A stretch of DNA of 64,000 bases from Rivularia sp963920925 (GCF_963920925.1 NZ_CAWUDI010000012.1:62001-126000), one strand, 5' to 3'. Counted from the stretch's first letter, positions 26,231 to 36,700 are shown. The notes: a model not told the origin generated them from the letters alone. Made by a program: numbers and translations.

Positions 26231-26476
26231 ATGCAAAGTATTAAATTAAAAAAACGTGTCGGAGAAGATGGTATTTTACATTTAGATATTCCCTTGGGAA
26301 TGAAAGATAAAGAAGTAGAAGTAATGGTAATTTATCAGTCAGTTGAAACAACACAAATACCAGAAGACTTAGGATATCCCCCCGGTTTTTTTGAACAAAC
26401 TTATGGAAGCTGTCAAGATGACCCAATTGTTATTGATTCCGAGGGAGATTTTGAACAAAGGGAAGAAATTGTGTGA
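26231..26476 (+). CDS. VapB-type antitoxin
   Basis: An 81-residue protein with a short N-terminal DNA-binding-like strand region ('LKKRVGEDGILHLDIPLGM') and an acidic C-terminus ('PPGFFEQTYGSCQDDPIVIDSEGDFE') of the kind that wraps a PIN toxin. Its stop overlaps the vapC start by four bases (GTGTGA), confirming coupled expression. It lies between the Uma2 gene and the PIN toxin in the restriction operon. Confidence 0.8.
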   Translation: MQSIKLKKRVGEDGILHLDIPLGMKDKEVEVMVIYQSVETTQIPEDLGYPPGFFEQTYGSCQDDPIVIDSEGDFEQREEIV

Positions 26477-26880
26477 AATATTTGTTAGACACTAATGTTT
26501 GCGCTCGTTATCTTAATGGTAAATCGCCAGCAGTAAGAGAACGCATCCGAGCAACAAATAGAGATGATATTGCAGTTTGTTCGGTTGTTAAAGCAGAACT
26601 ATTTTATGGTGCAATGCGGAGTAATAATCCACAAAAAACACTCGCCAATCAGCAACAGTTTCTCAATTTATTTGTATCGTTACCTTTTGATGATAATGTT
26701 GCTCTTATTTATGGAGAAATCCGCGCACAATTAACAGCGTTGGGAACTCCGATTGGTCCTAATGATTTTCAAATTGCAGCGATTGCTTTAGCGAATAATT
26801 TAATTTTGGTTACGCATAATACGCGGGAATTTAGTAGGGTGGATGGGTTACAAATTGAAGATTGGGAGGAAGAGGGGTGA
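26473..26880 (+). CDS. vapC: VapC-type PIN domain toxin
   Basis: A 135-residue PIN-domain ribonuclease starting at GTG 26473. Acidic active-site residues are in place: Asp6 in 'LLDTNVC', Glu42 in 'VKAELFYG' and Asp98 in 'GPNDFQIAAIAL', with the closing 'THNTREFSRVDGLQIEDW'. VapC toxins cleave RNA, often tRNA, when freed from VapB. The end of the gene overlaps the hsdS start by four bases (GTGA), so the toxin-antitoxin pair is translationally built into the restriction operon. Confidence 0.9.
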   Translation: MKYLLDTNVCARYLNGKSPAVRERIRATNRDDIAVCSVVKAELFYGAMRSNNPQKTLANQQQFLNLFVSLPFDDNVALIYGEIRAQLTALGTPIGPNDFQIAAIALANNLILVTHNTREFSRVDGLQIEDWEEEG

Positions 26881-28442
26881 TAAAAAAACGAGAGTATTTA
26901 TTTGAATTAGCAAGCGGTTGGGAATGGACTAATTTTGAAGAGTTAGCAGAATCTATTCCTAACGCACTTAAGGCTGGACCATTTGGCTCGGCTCTTAAAA
27001 AAAGTTTTTATGTGCAAAAAGGTTATAAAATTTATGGGCAAGAGCAGGTTATTAAAGAAGACCCATTTTATGGTGATTATTATATAGATGAAAAACGATA
27101 TGAAGCACTTAAATCTTGTGCTGTCAAACCGGGAGACATTCTTATAAGTTTAGTTGGAACTATTGGAAAAGTTTTAATTTTACCAGACGGTATAGAGCCT
27201 GGAATTATTAACCCACGTCTCGTAAAACTAAGTTTAGAAAAGAAACTGATATTAGCTGATTATATTAAAAAGTATCTTGAATCTTCTTTGGTTCGCAACT
27301 ATCTTTCTAGCTTGTCTCATGGTGGGACAATGGACATCTTAAATCTTACCATCTTAAAAACTTTACCGATTACCCTCCCACCTCTCAACGAACAAAAGCG
27401 AATAGTAGCGAAAATCGAAGCGCTACAAACGAGAAGCCAACGGGTAAAAGAAGCAATTGACGCAATACCGCAATTATTAGACCAATTCCGTCAATCTGTC
27501 CTCGCTGCTGCATTCCGTGGGGACTTGACTGCTGATTGGCGCGAGAATAACCCCGATGTGGAACCTGCTTCAAATTTAATTTCATTAATAAAAATACCTT
27601 CACCAAACCATCATTTAGATGTTTTTGAAAAAAGTTCTGATTATGAGTTGCCATCATCATGGGTTTGGGTTCAGCTTGGAAAACTTGGCTTATTAGTTGG
27701 TGGAGGTACACCCTCAAAAAGAAATTTTGAATTTTGGAATGGTAATATTCCTTGGGTCAGCCCAAAGGATATGAAGCGAGATAGAATTAATGATTGTACA
27801 GACCATATATCGGAAGAAGCAATTAATAAATCTTCTACCAAAAAAATTCCTAAAGGCTCGATTTTGTTTGTAGTTCGTGGAATGATTCTTAATCATACTT
27901 TACCTGTGGCAATAACTGATGCTGTAGTAACAATTAATCAGGATATGAAAGCCCTTGTTCCAGAGTTAAGTGAGATGAGTGAATATTTATTAATTGCTAG
28001 TAAATTCGTTTCAAAGAAAATTTTATTTCGAGTCAAAGCTGCAACTCATGGAACTCGAAGACTTGAGTCTCCAATTTTAAAAGATTGGGCAATTCCTATT
28101 CCTCCTTTGAGAGAACAAAAAGAAATAGTTTGTCAAATACAATCTTTTTTCAAAGCTGCTGACACTATCGAACAACAATACCAAGAAACCAAAGCCAATC
28201 TTGACTTACTAAATCAATCAATCCTTGCTAAAGCATTTCGTGGAGAACTCGTACCCCAAAACCCTAATGACGAACCCGCATCCATCTTATTAGAACGCAT
28301 CCGCGCAGAAAGAGAAAAACTTCAACAGCAAACCAAAGCTGCTAAAAAATCTAAAGGTAAAACTACTAAAAGTCGGAGTAAAAAAGCACCGCAGCAACCG
28401 GAAGAAGCAATTCAGCTAGAATTACCGGGGATGGAGGAGTAG
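26877..28442 (+). CDS. hsdS: Type I restriction specificity subunit
   Basis: About 521 residues. GTG 26877 is chosen because GGAGGAAGAGG precedes it; an upstream TTG at 26862 is possible. Two target-recognition domains are visible, each ending in the conserved 'PPLNEQKRIVAKIEAL' (~175) or 'PPLREQKEIVCQIQSF' (~415), and each followed by a long helix and an 'AFRGDLT' / 'AFRGELVPQNPNDEPAS' motif. The C-terminus is a basic Lys/Thr/Ser-rich tail ending 'ELPGMEE'. It sets the bipartite sequence recognised by the HsdRMS enzyme. Confidence 0.95.
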   Translation: MIKKREYLFELASGWEWTNFEELAESIPNALKAGPFGSALKKSFYVQKGYKIYGQEQVIKEDPFYGDYYIDEKRYEALKSCAVKPGDILISLVGTIGKVLILPDGIEPGIINPRLVKLSLEKKLILADYIKKYLESSLVRNYLSSLSHGGTMDILNLTILKTLPITLPPLNEQKRIVAKIEALQTRSQRVKEAIDAIPQLLDQFRQSVLAAAFRGDLTADWRENNPDVEPASNLISLIKIPSPNHHLDVFEKSSDYELPSSWVWVQLGKLGLLVGGGTPSKRNFEFWNGNIPWVSPKDMKRDRINDCTDHISEEAINKSSTKKIPKGSILFVVRGMILNHTLPVAITDAVVTINQDMKALVPELSEMSEYLLIASKFVSKKILFRVKAATHGTRRLESPILKDWAIPIPPLREQKEIVCQIQSFFKAADTIEQQYQETKANLDLLNQSILAKAFRGELVPQNPNDEPASILLERIRAEREKLQQQTKAAKKSKGKTTKSRSKKAPQQPEEAIQLELPGMEE

Positions 28443-28452
28443 GAATGTTATT

Positions 28453-30474
28453 TCACCCCTGCGTCTTTTTTTCAAACTTTTCAATTGCTTTATTCAAGTA
28501 ATGTTCATTTAGTTGTTTTAAACAATATCCGCTTATCTTACCCTTTCTAGTATCAGCTTCTTTTAACAATAAATCCCTTACAGATTGTAGCCAATCTAAT
28601 TCTTCTAATAATTGTTTATTAATATCATCAAATTGATATCGTTCAGTTAATGCCCAACCAACACGTCGTCTGTCTTCAAATTCCATCTCTAAAAGTTTTT
28701 CTACAAAGACAGATGGTTCTATATAATTTAATATTGGAGTATCACAGTATATTTGTTCTGGAGAATTACTTATACAAATCATCCCATAAAACTTCCGTGT
28801 ATCATTCTGCATGATAGCAAGTAAATCTTGAGCATCACCGGGCATACTTTCAACCTTTGCTAAGTCTTGAACTTCTTCAATATAAGAACAAAATTCTTTG
28901 AATTCTTCAAACTCTTTCCCTTGATAACCAAGTCCAGCGTAAGCACTTCCAATTATATCATCAGCAGAAACATATCTATTATCAGGAATATCTAATTTTT
29001 TATCATCCTTTAAATAATTGATATAAAGTTTTGACTCTTCAAGAATTTCTTCTTTACTTTTGTGATATACCTCAATATCGGAGAACATTAAGAAAAGTCC
29101 CGTAATATGCTTAATAATTCCAAGTTCAATAAACTGTCTGTTAGTATATTCTGATTCTACTTTTTTAAGTAAATTATCAAACTCATCATCAAAAAGGTAG
29201 GAAAAGTGCCATAATCTAATCCAGTTAGGAGTGTTTTCATCTTGAAAATATTTGCTATTTAATAATGATGTTTCTAGTTCCCGCGTATTTAAAATACCTT
29301 TGTCAAAAAATGTTTGCCACCATACCTTACCTAAAAATGGCTCATATAAGCCCAGTTCGGGGTATGTGCTAATAATTTTTTTAAGTTTAGTTTCTTCTTC
29401 ATTATTTTCATTAGTTACTGAACTAAGTGCTTGACGCTTTAGAGCCATCTTTCTCTGCATAGCTTCACTTGTATATCCATTCTCTAATTTACTAATATCT
29501 GTCGCAAGCATATTTCCACGTTTAATTTCAATAGAAAAAGCCATAAGCACTTTCAGGATGTCTTGAAGAATCTCTGGTTTACTTGTCGCTTTTTCTGGTA
29601 AAACTTCATAAATTCTGTCAAAATCTAATATGATCTGTCTTAAACATCTTAAATTTTCATAGTTTGCTTTCTGGTATAATATTTCTATTAATTCAATATT
29701 ATTGGATAAAAACTGACTAGCACATGAATTCTCTACTATAGCGATAAAACTTTCTAATGCTCCTTCAAAATCAAGCGATACAGCAAAAGTTTTACCTATT
29801 AACTTTTCCTTAATAACTTTATAGCTAGTACTGGAATTATCTTTACTGGAATTATCACTTCTGGAATTATTAATATCTGGTTTTAACAATTCATCTTCAT
29901 TAGCAACGATAATTACTTTTAAATCATCGTGTTCTACAAAATTGTTAATATAACCTAATAAATTGCTAATATCTATTTTACAACGCTCTAAATCATCGAA
30001 TATCAAAATAGTTTCATTGGTAATTTTAAGATATTCAGGGACGTTTATATCTGGAATGCCAAAACTCCATGTTCCATCATCTTTACCATCATTATTTAAA
30101 TCAATTTTTAATGTTCCTTTTAATAAACCTTTAAAAAGTCCTCCGGAAACTTTTCTTACTATTGCCATTTCCTTTGATGCCCAAAAAGGATTCAACTGCT
30201 GAAGAAAAGCTTCTCCTATCTCAGTAAAACTAGTTATTCCATTAAGACTGACATACAAACATTTTTGCTTTTTTGCTTTTAACTTATCGCGGTACTTTTC
30301 AATAAACCATGTTTTCCCACATCCCCATTGTCCTTTTAATAAAACGGCGAATCCAGGAGCATGAGATAATTTACAGTAGTAATCTAAATACTCTTCAATA
30401 TGGCTGTTAATTGACTTATTGTCTTGAGTCATTTTTGATTTCATCCTAAATACAGAACCCTTGACCAACTGCAT
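28453..30474 (-). CDS. KAP-like P-loop NTPase
   Basis: 673 residues; M11 or M15 may be the true start. Walker A is 'GQWGCGKT' (48-55) and Walker B 'ILIFDDLERC' (Asp160, Asp161), with 'VIIVANEDELLK' as the sensor strand. This layout is that of KAP/YobI-type STAND-related NTPases, which are frequent in anti-phage islands. A long insertion lies between the Walker motifs, and the C-terminal ~400 residues are helical with no recognised effector. It is convergent with hsdS (11-base gap) and divergent from the nuclease gene at 30568. A defence role is inferred from the neighbourhood. Confidence 0.72.
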   Translation of the reverse strand: MQLVKGSVFRMKSKMTQDNKSINSHIEEYLDYYCKLSHAPGFAVLLKGQWGCGKTWFIEKYRDKLKAKKQKCLYVSLNGITSFTEIGEAFLQQLNPFWASKEMAIVRKVSGGLFKGLLKGTLKIDLNNDGKDDGTWSFGIPDINVPEYLKITNETILIFDDLERCKIDISNLLGYINNFVEHDDLKVIIVANEDELLKPDINNSRSDNSSKDNSSTSYKVIKEKLIGKTFAVSLDFEGALESFIAIVENSCASQFLSNNIELIEILYQKANYENLRCLRQIILDFDRIYEVLPEKATSKPEILQDILKVLMAFSIEIKRGNMLATDISKLENGYTSEAMQRKMALKRQALSSVTNENNEEETKLKKIISTYPELGLYEPFLGKVWWQTFFDKGILNTRELETSLLNSKYFQDENTPNWIRLWHFSYLFDDEFDNLLKKVESEYTNRQFIELGIIKHITGLFLMFSDIEVYHKSKEEILEESKLYINYLKDDKKLDIPDNRYVSADDIIGSAYAGLGYQGKEFEEFKEFCSYIEEVQDLAKVESMPGDAQDLLAIMQNDTRKFYGMICISNSPEQIYCDTPILNYIEPSVFVEKLLEMEFEDRRRVGWALTERYQFDDINKQLLEELDWLQSVRDLLLKEADTRKGKISGYCLKQLNEHYLNKAIEKFEKKTQG

Positions 30475-30567
30475 ATAAAACTACCGAAGCATTTGATTGA
30501 GCAATTTAAACAATATTGGGTAATTTTAATGATAGTCTTTAAGCGGTAAAAATATCCAGAATGCATT

Positions 30568-31569
30568 ATGCCTTTTTATCAAGTAGATACAGCAAATAAA
30601 AAATTACAACTTATAAAACCTAGTAACTTCACTAACTCACAATGGCTAGAACGAGAACACCTACAACCTTTATTTAGAGATAATCCTAAATCTATTGACC
30701 CAAATTTATTCATTGTCTCAGAAGAATTCACCAACTGGGAAAACAGTTCCCGCAGAATAGATTTACTCGCTTTAGACGAAGAAGCTAACTTAGTTGTTAT
30801 TGAATTAAAGCGAGTAGAAGACGGCGGACATATGGAATTGCAAGCCCTACGTTACGCAGCAATGATTTCAACAATGGACTTGGAAGACGTAATTCACGCC
30901 CACGAACAGTTTCTTCTCAAACTAGGACTCGACTCCACCAACGCACGTTCAGATATTAATAAATTCTTGGGTTTAGAAGCAGAAGAAGAAGGCTTGATTA
31001 GTAATACTCCCCGGATTATCTTAATTGCTCCTAGCTTCTCCCAAGAAATTACCACAACAGTTTTATGGCTCAACGAAGCCGGAATTGATATCCGTTGTAT
31101 GGAAGTAAATCTTTACAATATTAATGATTCCGAATTCCTAAATATAGAACAAATAATTCCCTTACCTTCAGCAGAAGATTATCAAATTAAAATAAGAGAA
31201 AAAACCAATCAAGCAGTAAGAGAAGCATCCAACAAACAGCGCCGAGAAAAAAGCATCAAAACCTTAATAGATAATAATATTCTCACTGATGGTAGAAGAG
31301 TTCAACTGATACGTTCCCCTAAATCCGAATTAGATTTTAAAGATATTGAAGAAAAAGCCAAATATGCCACATTTGAGAAGACTTCCCAAAAATTCAAATG
31401 GGACTTCGACGAGCAAATCTATTCTTTAAGCTCCCTGTGTAGAACTATTTGTCAACTATATAACGCTCCAATTGGTGCTGGCGCTTTCCCAGGCCCCGAT
31501 TTTTGGGCTGTGGAAGGTGATGATAAACCACTATCGGAACGAGCTAAAGAATCGCTTTTGAATAAATAA
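30568..31569 (+). CDS. PD-(D/E)XK nuclease family protein
   Basis: A 333-residue protein. Residues ~28-100 form a NucS/DUF91-like nuclease core: 'EREHLQPLFRDNP', then Asp65 in 'SRRIDLLALD', then the Glu79-x-Lys81 pair in 'LVVIELKR', followed by 'HMELQALRYAAM'. The C-terminal ~120 residues ('EKTSQKFKWDFDEQIYSLSSLCRTIC') form a separate, DUF4357-like or DNA-contact domain. It is divergent from the KAP-like NTPase with 93 bases between the starts, so the two could be a defence pair in which the NTPase controls the nuclease. That pairing is inference. Confidence 0.75.
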   Translation: MPFYQVDTANKKLQLIKPSNFTNSQWLEREHLQPLFRDNPKSIDPNLFIVSEEFTNWENSSRRIDLLALDEEANLVVIELKRVEDGGHMELQALRYAAMISTMDLEDVIHAHEQFLLKLGLDSTNARSDINKFLGLEAEEEGLISNTPRIILIAPSFSQEITTTVLWLNEAGIDIRCMEVNLYNINDSEFLNIEQIIPLPSAEDYQIKIREKTNQAVREASNKQRREKSIKTLIDNNILTDGRRVQLIRSPKSELDFKDIEEKAKYATFEKTSQKFKWDFDEQIYSLSSLCRTICQLYNAPIGAGAFPGPDFWAVEGDDKPLSERAKESLLNK

Positions 31570-31716
31570 TATTTAGGTATAAAAAACATATACCCAAAAG
31601 CTAAATATTCTAGTTACCAACCATCACCATTATTTGCTAATTGTTCCAGGTACATTAAGAAGATCATGCAATCGCTTTTTTGCAAAGACTTAAAATTTTA
31701 TAAAATTTATCTAAAG

Positions 31717-32358
31717 TCAATGAATTTTTAAATATTCTCTAATTTTAGGAGTAAATTTTCGTAAGCTACGATTAAAAAAGCTACTTAGTGACTGTATACC
31801 AATATTTAATTCTTTCGCAATATCTTGCCACGATTTTCCCTGCGACCTTGACAACAAGAGATATTGAAAATTAGCATTAGGATGACCTCTTATATGAGTA
31901 TTATGAAATATATTATCTGGGTCTTCTTTTATAATTCGTATTAACTTTTCAGCATTTGATTCAAGTTCTTCATCTTCATTAAATGCAGGTATTTGTTCTA
32001 GTAATTCATCTGGATAAGAGAAAATGATGGCTTTCTTCTTATAATCCATTAAATTATCCATTAACCTATACTTAAAAATTCGGTCAATCCACGTAATTAT
32101 TGAACCAAGTTCGGGATTGTACTTGTCAATATTTTTATTTATATATATTAAACATTGTTGTACAACTTCATCATAAATGGTATCAATTTTATATTGATTA
32201 TAATAATAACTATAATAACTATTTTTTTGAGAAAAACGCTTATAAATTATATTTAATAGCTGGTTTATAGCTATTTGCCGTTGCCTTGATAATGGTGGAT
32301 GTTTTTGAACTTCTATAGCTAGCTCGTTTAAAAATTTATTTTGTTCTTCTTTGGACAT
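31717..32358 (-). CDS. Sigma-70-like factor
   Basis: About 213 residues from the internal Met at 32358, where 'MSKEEQNKFLNEL' begins; the upstream extension is hydrophobic and probably not translated. A region-2-like part ('YDEVVQQCLIYINKNIDKYNPELGSI' and 'WIDRIFKYRLMDNL', ~75-120) is followed by a region-4-like HTH ('KSWQDIAKELNIGIQSLSSFFNRSLRKF', ~180-208). This is the layout of divergent cyanobacterial sigma-like proteins. A sigma factor beside a death-type cluster could control it, but no promoter motif was found. Confidence 0.65.
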   Translation of the reverse strand: MSKEEQNKFLNELAIEVQKHPPLSRQRQIAINQLLNIIYKRFSQKNSYYSYYYNQYKIDTIYDEVVQQCLIYINKNIDKYNPELGSIITWIDRIFKYRLMDNLMDYKKKAIIFSYPDELLEQIPAFNEDEELESNAEKLIRIIKEDPDNIFHNTHIRGHPNANFQYLLLSRSQGKSWQDIAKELNIGIQSLSSFFNRSLRKFTPKIREYLKIH

Positions 32359-32403
32359 GGCAATAAAGAAAGTGAAGCGACTAATAAATAGATAAAAGAC
32401 CAC

Positions 32404-32642
32404 TACTAAGTTCCCTATAAAAAACTAATAAAAGCTTTGATAGTTAAGTCGATAGTGGTCTATTCTGTATTGCGGGCGAAGGAAGGATGCATGAAAAAGT
32501 TAATAGCACTACAGCTAAAACCCTTGTTCCAGAGATGCGCTCCCGTATGTTTACGGCATACCCAACAGAAAATACTTCTGGAACATCAACCTTCTACACA
32601 GTGATATAGCTTCACTATGCGCTGTAACGCCCACGCCCTCCG
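32404..32642. other. Intergenic stretch with a nested inverted repeat
   Basis: TGTTCCAGA (32525-32533) faces TCTGGAACA (32577-32585), with a GTATG/CATAC stem inside. There is no gene. Confidence 0.45.
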
Positions 32643-33035
32643 CTAGTCTTCTAGCTGACTTCTTCTCATTAACTTCTCAAGGCTTTCACTAGTATCCCTA
32701 TCAAGCCGACGGGAGTCTGCAACAACGTTTGAGGTAAGCCCTACAACAGTGATAATTGTTCCCTCCGGCAAATTACCTGAAAACAAAAGCCCTACACCAA
32801 CAACAGTGACCAAGGTATTTAGCAATATTACCGTGAGAGTGAGGTTAAAACTTAGACGGGCTTGACGAACGCGCTCCTTAATTATTATGTCTCGCTCTAC
32901 TAATGGGCGATCGCCAGTCATAGGAAAGACATTAGCAGAATTTGATAGGCGCAAACGTTTTAAAAGCCGAAAAAACAACCAATTATTCTTGGATGTACTT
33001 CGGCGTTCAACCTTATACGTTTTGTCAATATTCAT
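32643..33035 (-). CDS. Cyanobacterial TRADD-N-associated 2-TM domain protein
   Basis: A 130-residue protein. Residues ~50-128 match the two-helix membrane domain found beside TRADD-N-like domains in cyanobacteria: 'RQARLSFNLTLTVILL', then 'VVGVGLLFSGNLPEG' and 'VGLTSN', ending with 'SRRLDRDTSESLEKLM'. The N-terminal 50 residues are basic and cytosolic. Such proteins are proposed membrane parts of immune or apoptosis-like conflict systems. Downstream of the CHAT and caspase-like genes on the same strand, it probably belongs to the same functional cluster, although a structured 470-base gap lies between. Confidence 0.75.
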   Translation of the reverse strand: MNIDKTYKVERRSTSKNNWLFFRLLKRLRLSNSANVFPMTGDRPLVERDIIIKERVRQARLSFNLTLTVILLNTLVTVVGVGLLFSGNLPEGTIITVVGLTSNVVADSRRLDRDTSESLEKLMRRSQLED

Positions 33036-33068
33036 TTTTATTACTGATATTCCTGTGTATCGAAGTTT

Positions 33069-33295
33069 TATCGAGCGGCTAACTCTTAATAGTTAAGTCT
33101 AATTACATAGCTATGGCGTGTCAATACACAAAAAGTCCTAAGTGGCTTGGTGTTTATAAAAATTTACAAAGTACACCAAGCCCCAAGAGGACTTTTCAAT
33201 TTATTTTTTATATACCCATTTCTCTCGACGCTCGGAGATGGGCTGCAAAGGTAAAAGTCAAAGTAGGTTATCCAATCCAAGTTAGCCGCTCGATA
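33069..33295. repeat. Nested inverted-repeat element
   Basis: The outer arms TATCGAGCGGCTAACT (33069-33084) and AGTTAGCCGCTCGATA (33280-33295) are perfect 16-mers, 195 bases apart. A strong inner hairpin lies within (33131-33196). It is non-coding and could be a MITE, a recombination cassette or a structured RNA. No target duplication was evident. Confidence 0.7.
33131..33196. other. Long two-part hairpin
   Basis: AAAAGTCCT (33131-33139) pairs with AGGACTTTT (33188-33196), and GGCTTGGTGT (33144-33153) with ACACCAAGCC (33173-33182). A small internal loop separates the stems and the loop is 19 bases. T-rich DNA follows on the + strand and A-rich DNA on the - strand, so it may act as a terminator in the downstream direction or fold as RNA. 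Confidence 0.6.
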
Positions 33296-33512
33296 GGAAT
33301 ACCAGCTTTATTCAAATCCCTTCTACTTATATATCGGGTTTTGAGTTCCGGTTTTACGCAAAACCGGAACTATCGTTACAAAACTTAACAATCAACACCA
33401 TAGCTAATATGCCGCTCTTGTTTCGATTGGAGTTGTGACAGCTTTTTTAGCTTACAACTTTTATACCCAGAACATACATATACAACCAAAATTTCCTCTT
33501 TTGTTCAAAAAG

Positions 33513-33713
33513 TTAATTAAGGAAGTCGTCAGGGAAGTAGTTCTTGTATGTCAACTTGTGCTTAATTTTTTGTAATTTCTCAATCGAGCTTCCTAATTCT
33601 TTCTCGTCGGCTACAATCATGCCTTTTTCCTTATCTAGGTCTAAAGATGAAAGGATATTAACTGCTGATTCTAGTTTCTGAATGTTATTCATATGAATTG
33701 ATGTAGCACCCAT
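33513..33713 (-). CDS. Small hypothetical protein next to the CHAT gene
   Basis: 66 residues, or 59 if translation starts at the second Met (33692). Highly charged and helical ('NNIQKLESAVNILSSLDLDKEKG', 'SSIEKLQKIKHKLTY'). It follows the CHAT gene by 52 bases on the same strand. No family was recognised. It could be a small regulator of the cluster, but that is only suggested by position. Confidence 0.45.
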   Translation of the reverse strand: MGATSIHMNNIQKLESAVNILSSLDLDKEKGMIVADEKELGSSIEKLQKIKHKLTYKNYFPDDFLN

Positions 33714-33765
33714 TGCTAGCTATCAGTTTTTATTCCAGCATAAATTAAGTAGCTTTTCTTTTACA

Positions 33766-36700
33766 TTATTCCCAATCTCCAATTATGGTAAATGCTGCCC
33801 AATAATAAGGAGCTTTCCATTGGTTATTAGCTTTATTACTATTCCACATTTCTAATTGAGCTGCTCGCAAAGCCTTGGATGGTGACAATCCTTTCTTTAA
33901 CATTTTGGTATAAAATTTATCCATAAACGTAGCAGTTGCCCTATCATTTACCTTCCATAAACTGACCGCGACTCTTTTTGCTCCTGCATACATAAAGCCT
34001 CTCGATAACCCTATAAGCCCTTCTCCTTCAACCTGTTTACCTTTTGCGGTTTCGCAAGCACTTAAAGTAACGAGTTCGGCAGGTAAATTAAGGTTATATA
34101 TATCGTTTAAACGTAAATAACCATCAGTATTATTTCCTGTTTTATCAATTAATGAAAAAACCAAACCCGAAGATGCGGGACGTTTTTCTGAAATACAGCC
34201 ATGAGTAGCAAAGTGAATCATCTGATATTGAGATAATTCTTTATTAGTAGCCGATTCGCGAGAAGCTGCAAAGCCAGTTGCAGAGAAACCATTGCTTGGT
34301 TTGGGTAATAGGCTAAGAATTTTTTTAGCTTCTGTAGCGGTGTGTTGGAGACGTTGCAGATTGAGGCATACATCTTGTTGGTAATCAAATGCACCTCTAT
34401 TTTCGTCACTTATTGGTTGTGCATTACCTTGAATGCGTTTATCGTTACGTGAAAAAACTGGATCTGCTAGAATAGCGATGCTTTTGGGAGCTAATTTCCG
34501 CCCTTTGAGTTGATTGCGAGAGATTGCGATGCTAGAAGCTGAGGAAAGGGTAACAATTTCATGATTGACGAGGAGTGGTGTAGGGGCTGTAGATGATTTT
34601 TCAGGTACTGGTAATGCAGCAAAAGGAATTGTTTGCAATACACTGTCAGCAGCTATGAGTAAACGTTTATTACCTAATTGGGATGCCACAGGTGCCAATA
34701 TCATTTGACTCAATTTGACACCGCTTTTAGGAATACCTACTTGATTTTCTTTGACTAATTCTTTTTTGAAAACTTCTGCTACAGTTTCTATATCAGCACG
34801 TTTGGGAAGCGAGTAGCTGGTAATGCCTGTTTTGGTTATTGCCCATAGATAACTGTTTTCTTCACCCAAAAAGTATTCTAAAAGTACGCTATCGTCATCA
34901 AGTACCTGCTTTTGGATTTCTGGTAACTTGAGCGTCAGTTTTTGAGATTGCTGTTTTTGGGTTAGTGCAGCGTATTGGGGGCTTTGATCTCTAATTTGTG
35001 CTTGTACTTCGTCAAGCTGTGTCAGAAGTGATTGAATTTCTTGTTTTATATTTTCTAGCTGTTTATCTGTATAGCCACTTTTTAACGATTGTATTCTTTT
35101 AAATTCTGCTGCATTATATTTGCGCTGTATATCGCGTTCGCGTTGTAGTAATTCGCTATTTACACCTTTACGTATATCTACATTAGCTTCGTTGAGCAAT
35201 TCTACAAGACTACGATTGCGAGCGCGTTCGCTAACATATAGAGCTTGGGCATCATATCCTTTTGATGGATATTTTTGGTGCAACTGCATTAATAATTCTA
35301 CGTAAAATTCATAATATTTCTGCACGCTGGCGAAATAAGAAGTACGCAGTTGCCGTCTATCAACATTTGAGCGAATATTTTCAACAAGTTTAATTGTGTC
35401 TTCTATTCGGGAGAGAGCAATTTGAGGCTTTTCTAGAATACGTTGGTTGATTGCAATGTTATATTGTGCTTCTGCTTCCCCTACTTTATCGCCCAATTCT
35501 TGACGTAGTTTTATTTCTCGATTAAAAGTATTAATTGCCTGTTGATATTTTTTTAAGCCACTGTATGTTTTACCAACACTTGGTAAAGCGTTTGCCAATC
35601 CCAATTTATTGCCTAGCTTATCCATAATAGATACATCTTTTTGAGCAAAGGATAAAGCTTTTAGATAATCACCTTTTGCTTGATATACTTTACTCATCAG
35701 ACTATAAGTAACGGCAGGAAAAATCTGGTTTTGACCTTTAGATATAGATAATGCTTGGTTAGCTGTATCGAGTGCTTGGGTATAATTCTGCAACGATTCA
35801 TAGGTTCTTGTCATCCCTAAAAGAGAAACCAATTGTCCAAAGGGAATGTTCTGCTGTTGCCAAATTTGCAGCGCTTGTTGGTATTTTTCAAGAGCTAATT
35901 CATATTTTTTTGCAGCATACCAAACACCTGCAATAGCATCTAAAGTTTGAGCAGACCTATATTTATCGCCGATTTTTTCATATATTTGTAAAGCTTGATT
36001 ATAAGTATTGATACTTGAATCGTAATTACTTAATTGAGAGTAAGTTTTTGCTATCTCACTTAAAGTATCTGCTTGTAAAGAAGGGGTTTTGATTTGACGT
36101 GCTATTTGTAATGCTTGATTATAATAATTTAGTGCTATTTTATAATCACCGAACGCTTGATGTACTCCAGCTATTTCACCTAATATATTTATCTGTCCTT
36201 TAGAGTCGGAAATTGCACCTTGTAATTCTAAAGCTTCTTTTAAAACTGCAAGCTGTTGTTGGTAATTCCCTACCAAATAATATATTGTACTGGTCATATT
36301 CAGAATCATCGCCTCTTTTGAGCGATCGCCAGTTTTTTTGATTACCGAACGCGCCATCTGGCTGTGTTTTACCGCTTGCTGATAATTTCCCAAATAGCTA
36401 TGGGCTGTAGCTATATTTGTTAAAATTAATGCTTGGTTGTAAAAATAAAATAACCTATTATTTTTTGGTAGTTTTTCTGGTATAACCTGTTGTAGTTGTA
36501 ATGCTTTTTCAAAAGTTTGGAGTGCATTTTGATGTTCTCCTTTTGAAATTTGAAGTAAACCAATCTTATTTAAAATATTCGATTGTCCGATAGGGTTATT
36601 ACTTTGACGTTCAATTTCCAATACTTGATTATAAACATCAAATGCTTTTTGGGTTTCACCTAAAGTAGTGTAAACTAACCCCATAGAAGTAAGCGTCCTT

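Noticed and set aside
26241..26426. Opposite-strand frames inside vapB, hsdR, hsdM and CHAT genes
   Set aside because: They are shadows of strong coding frames with clear family motifs on the other strand.
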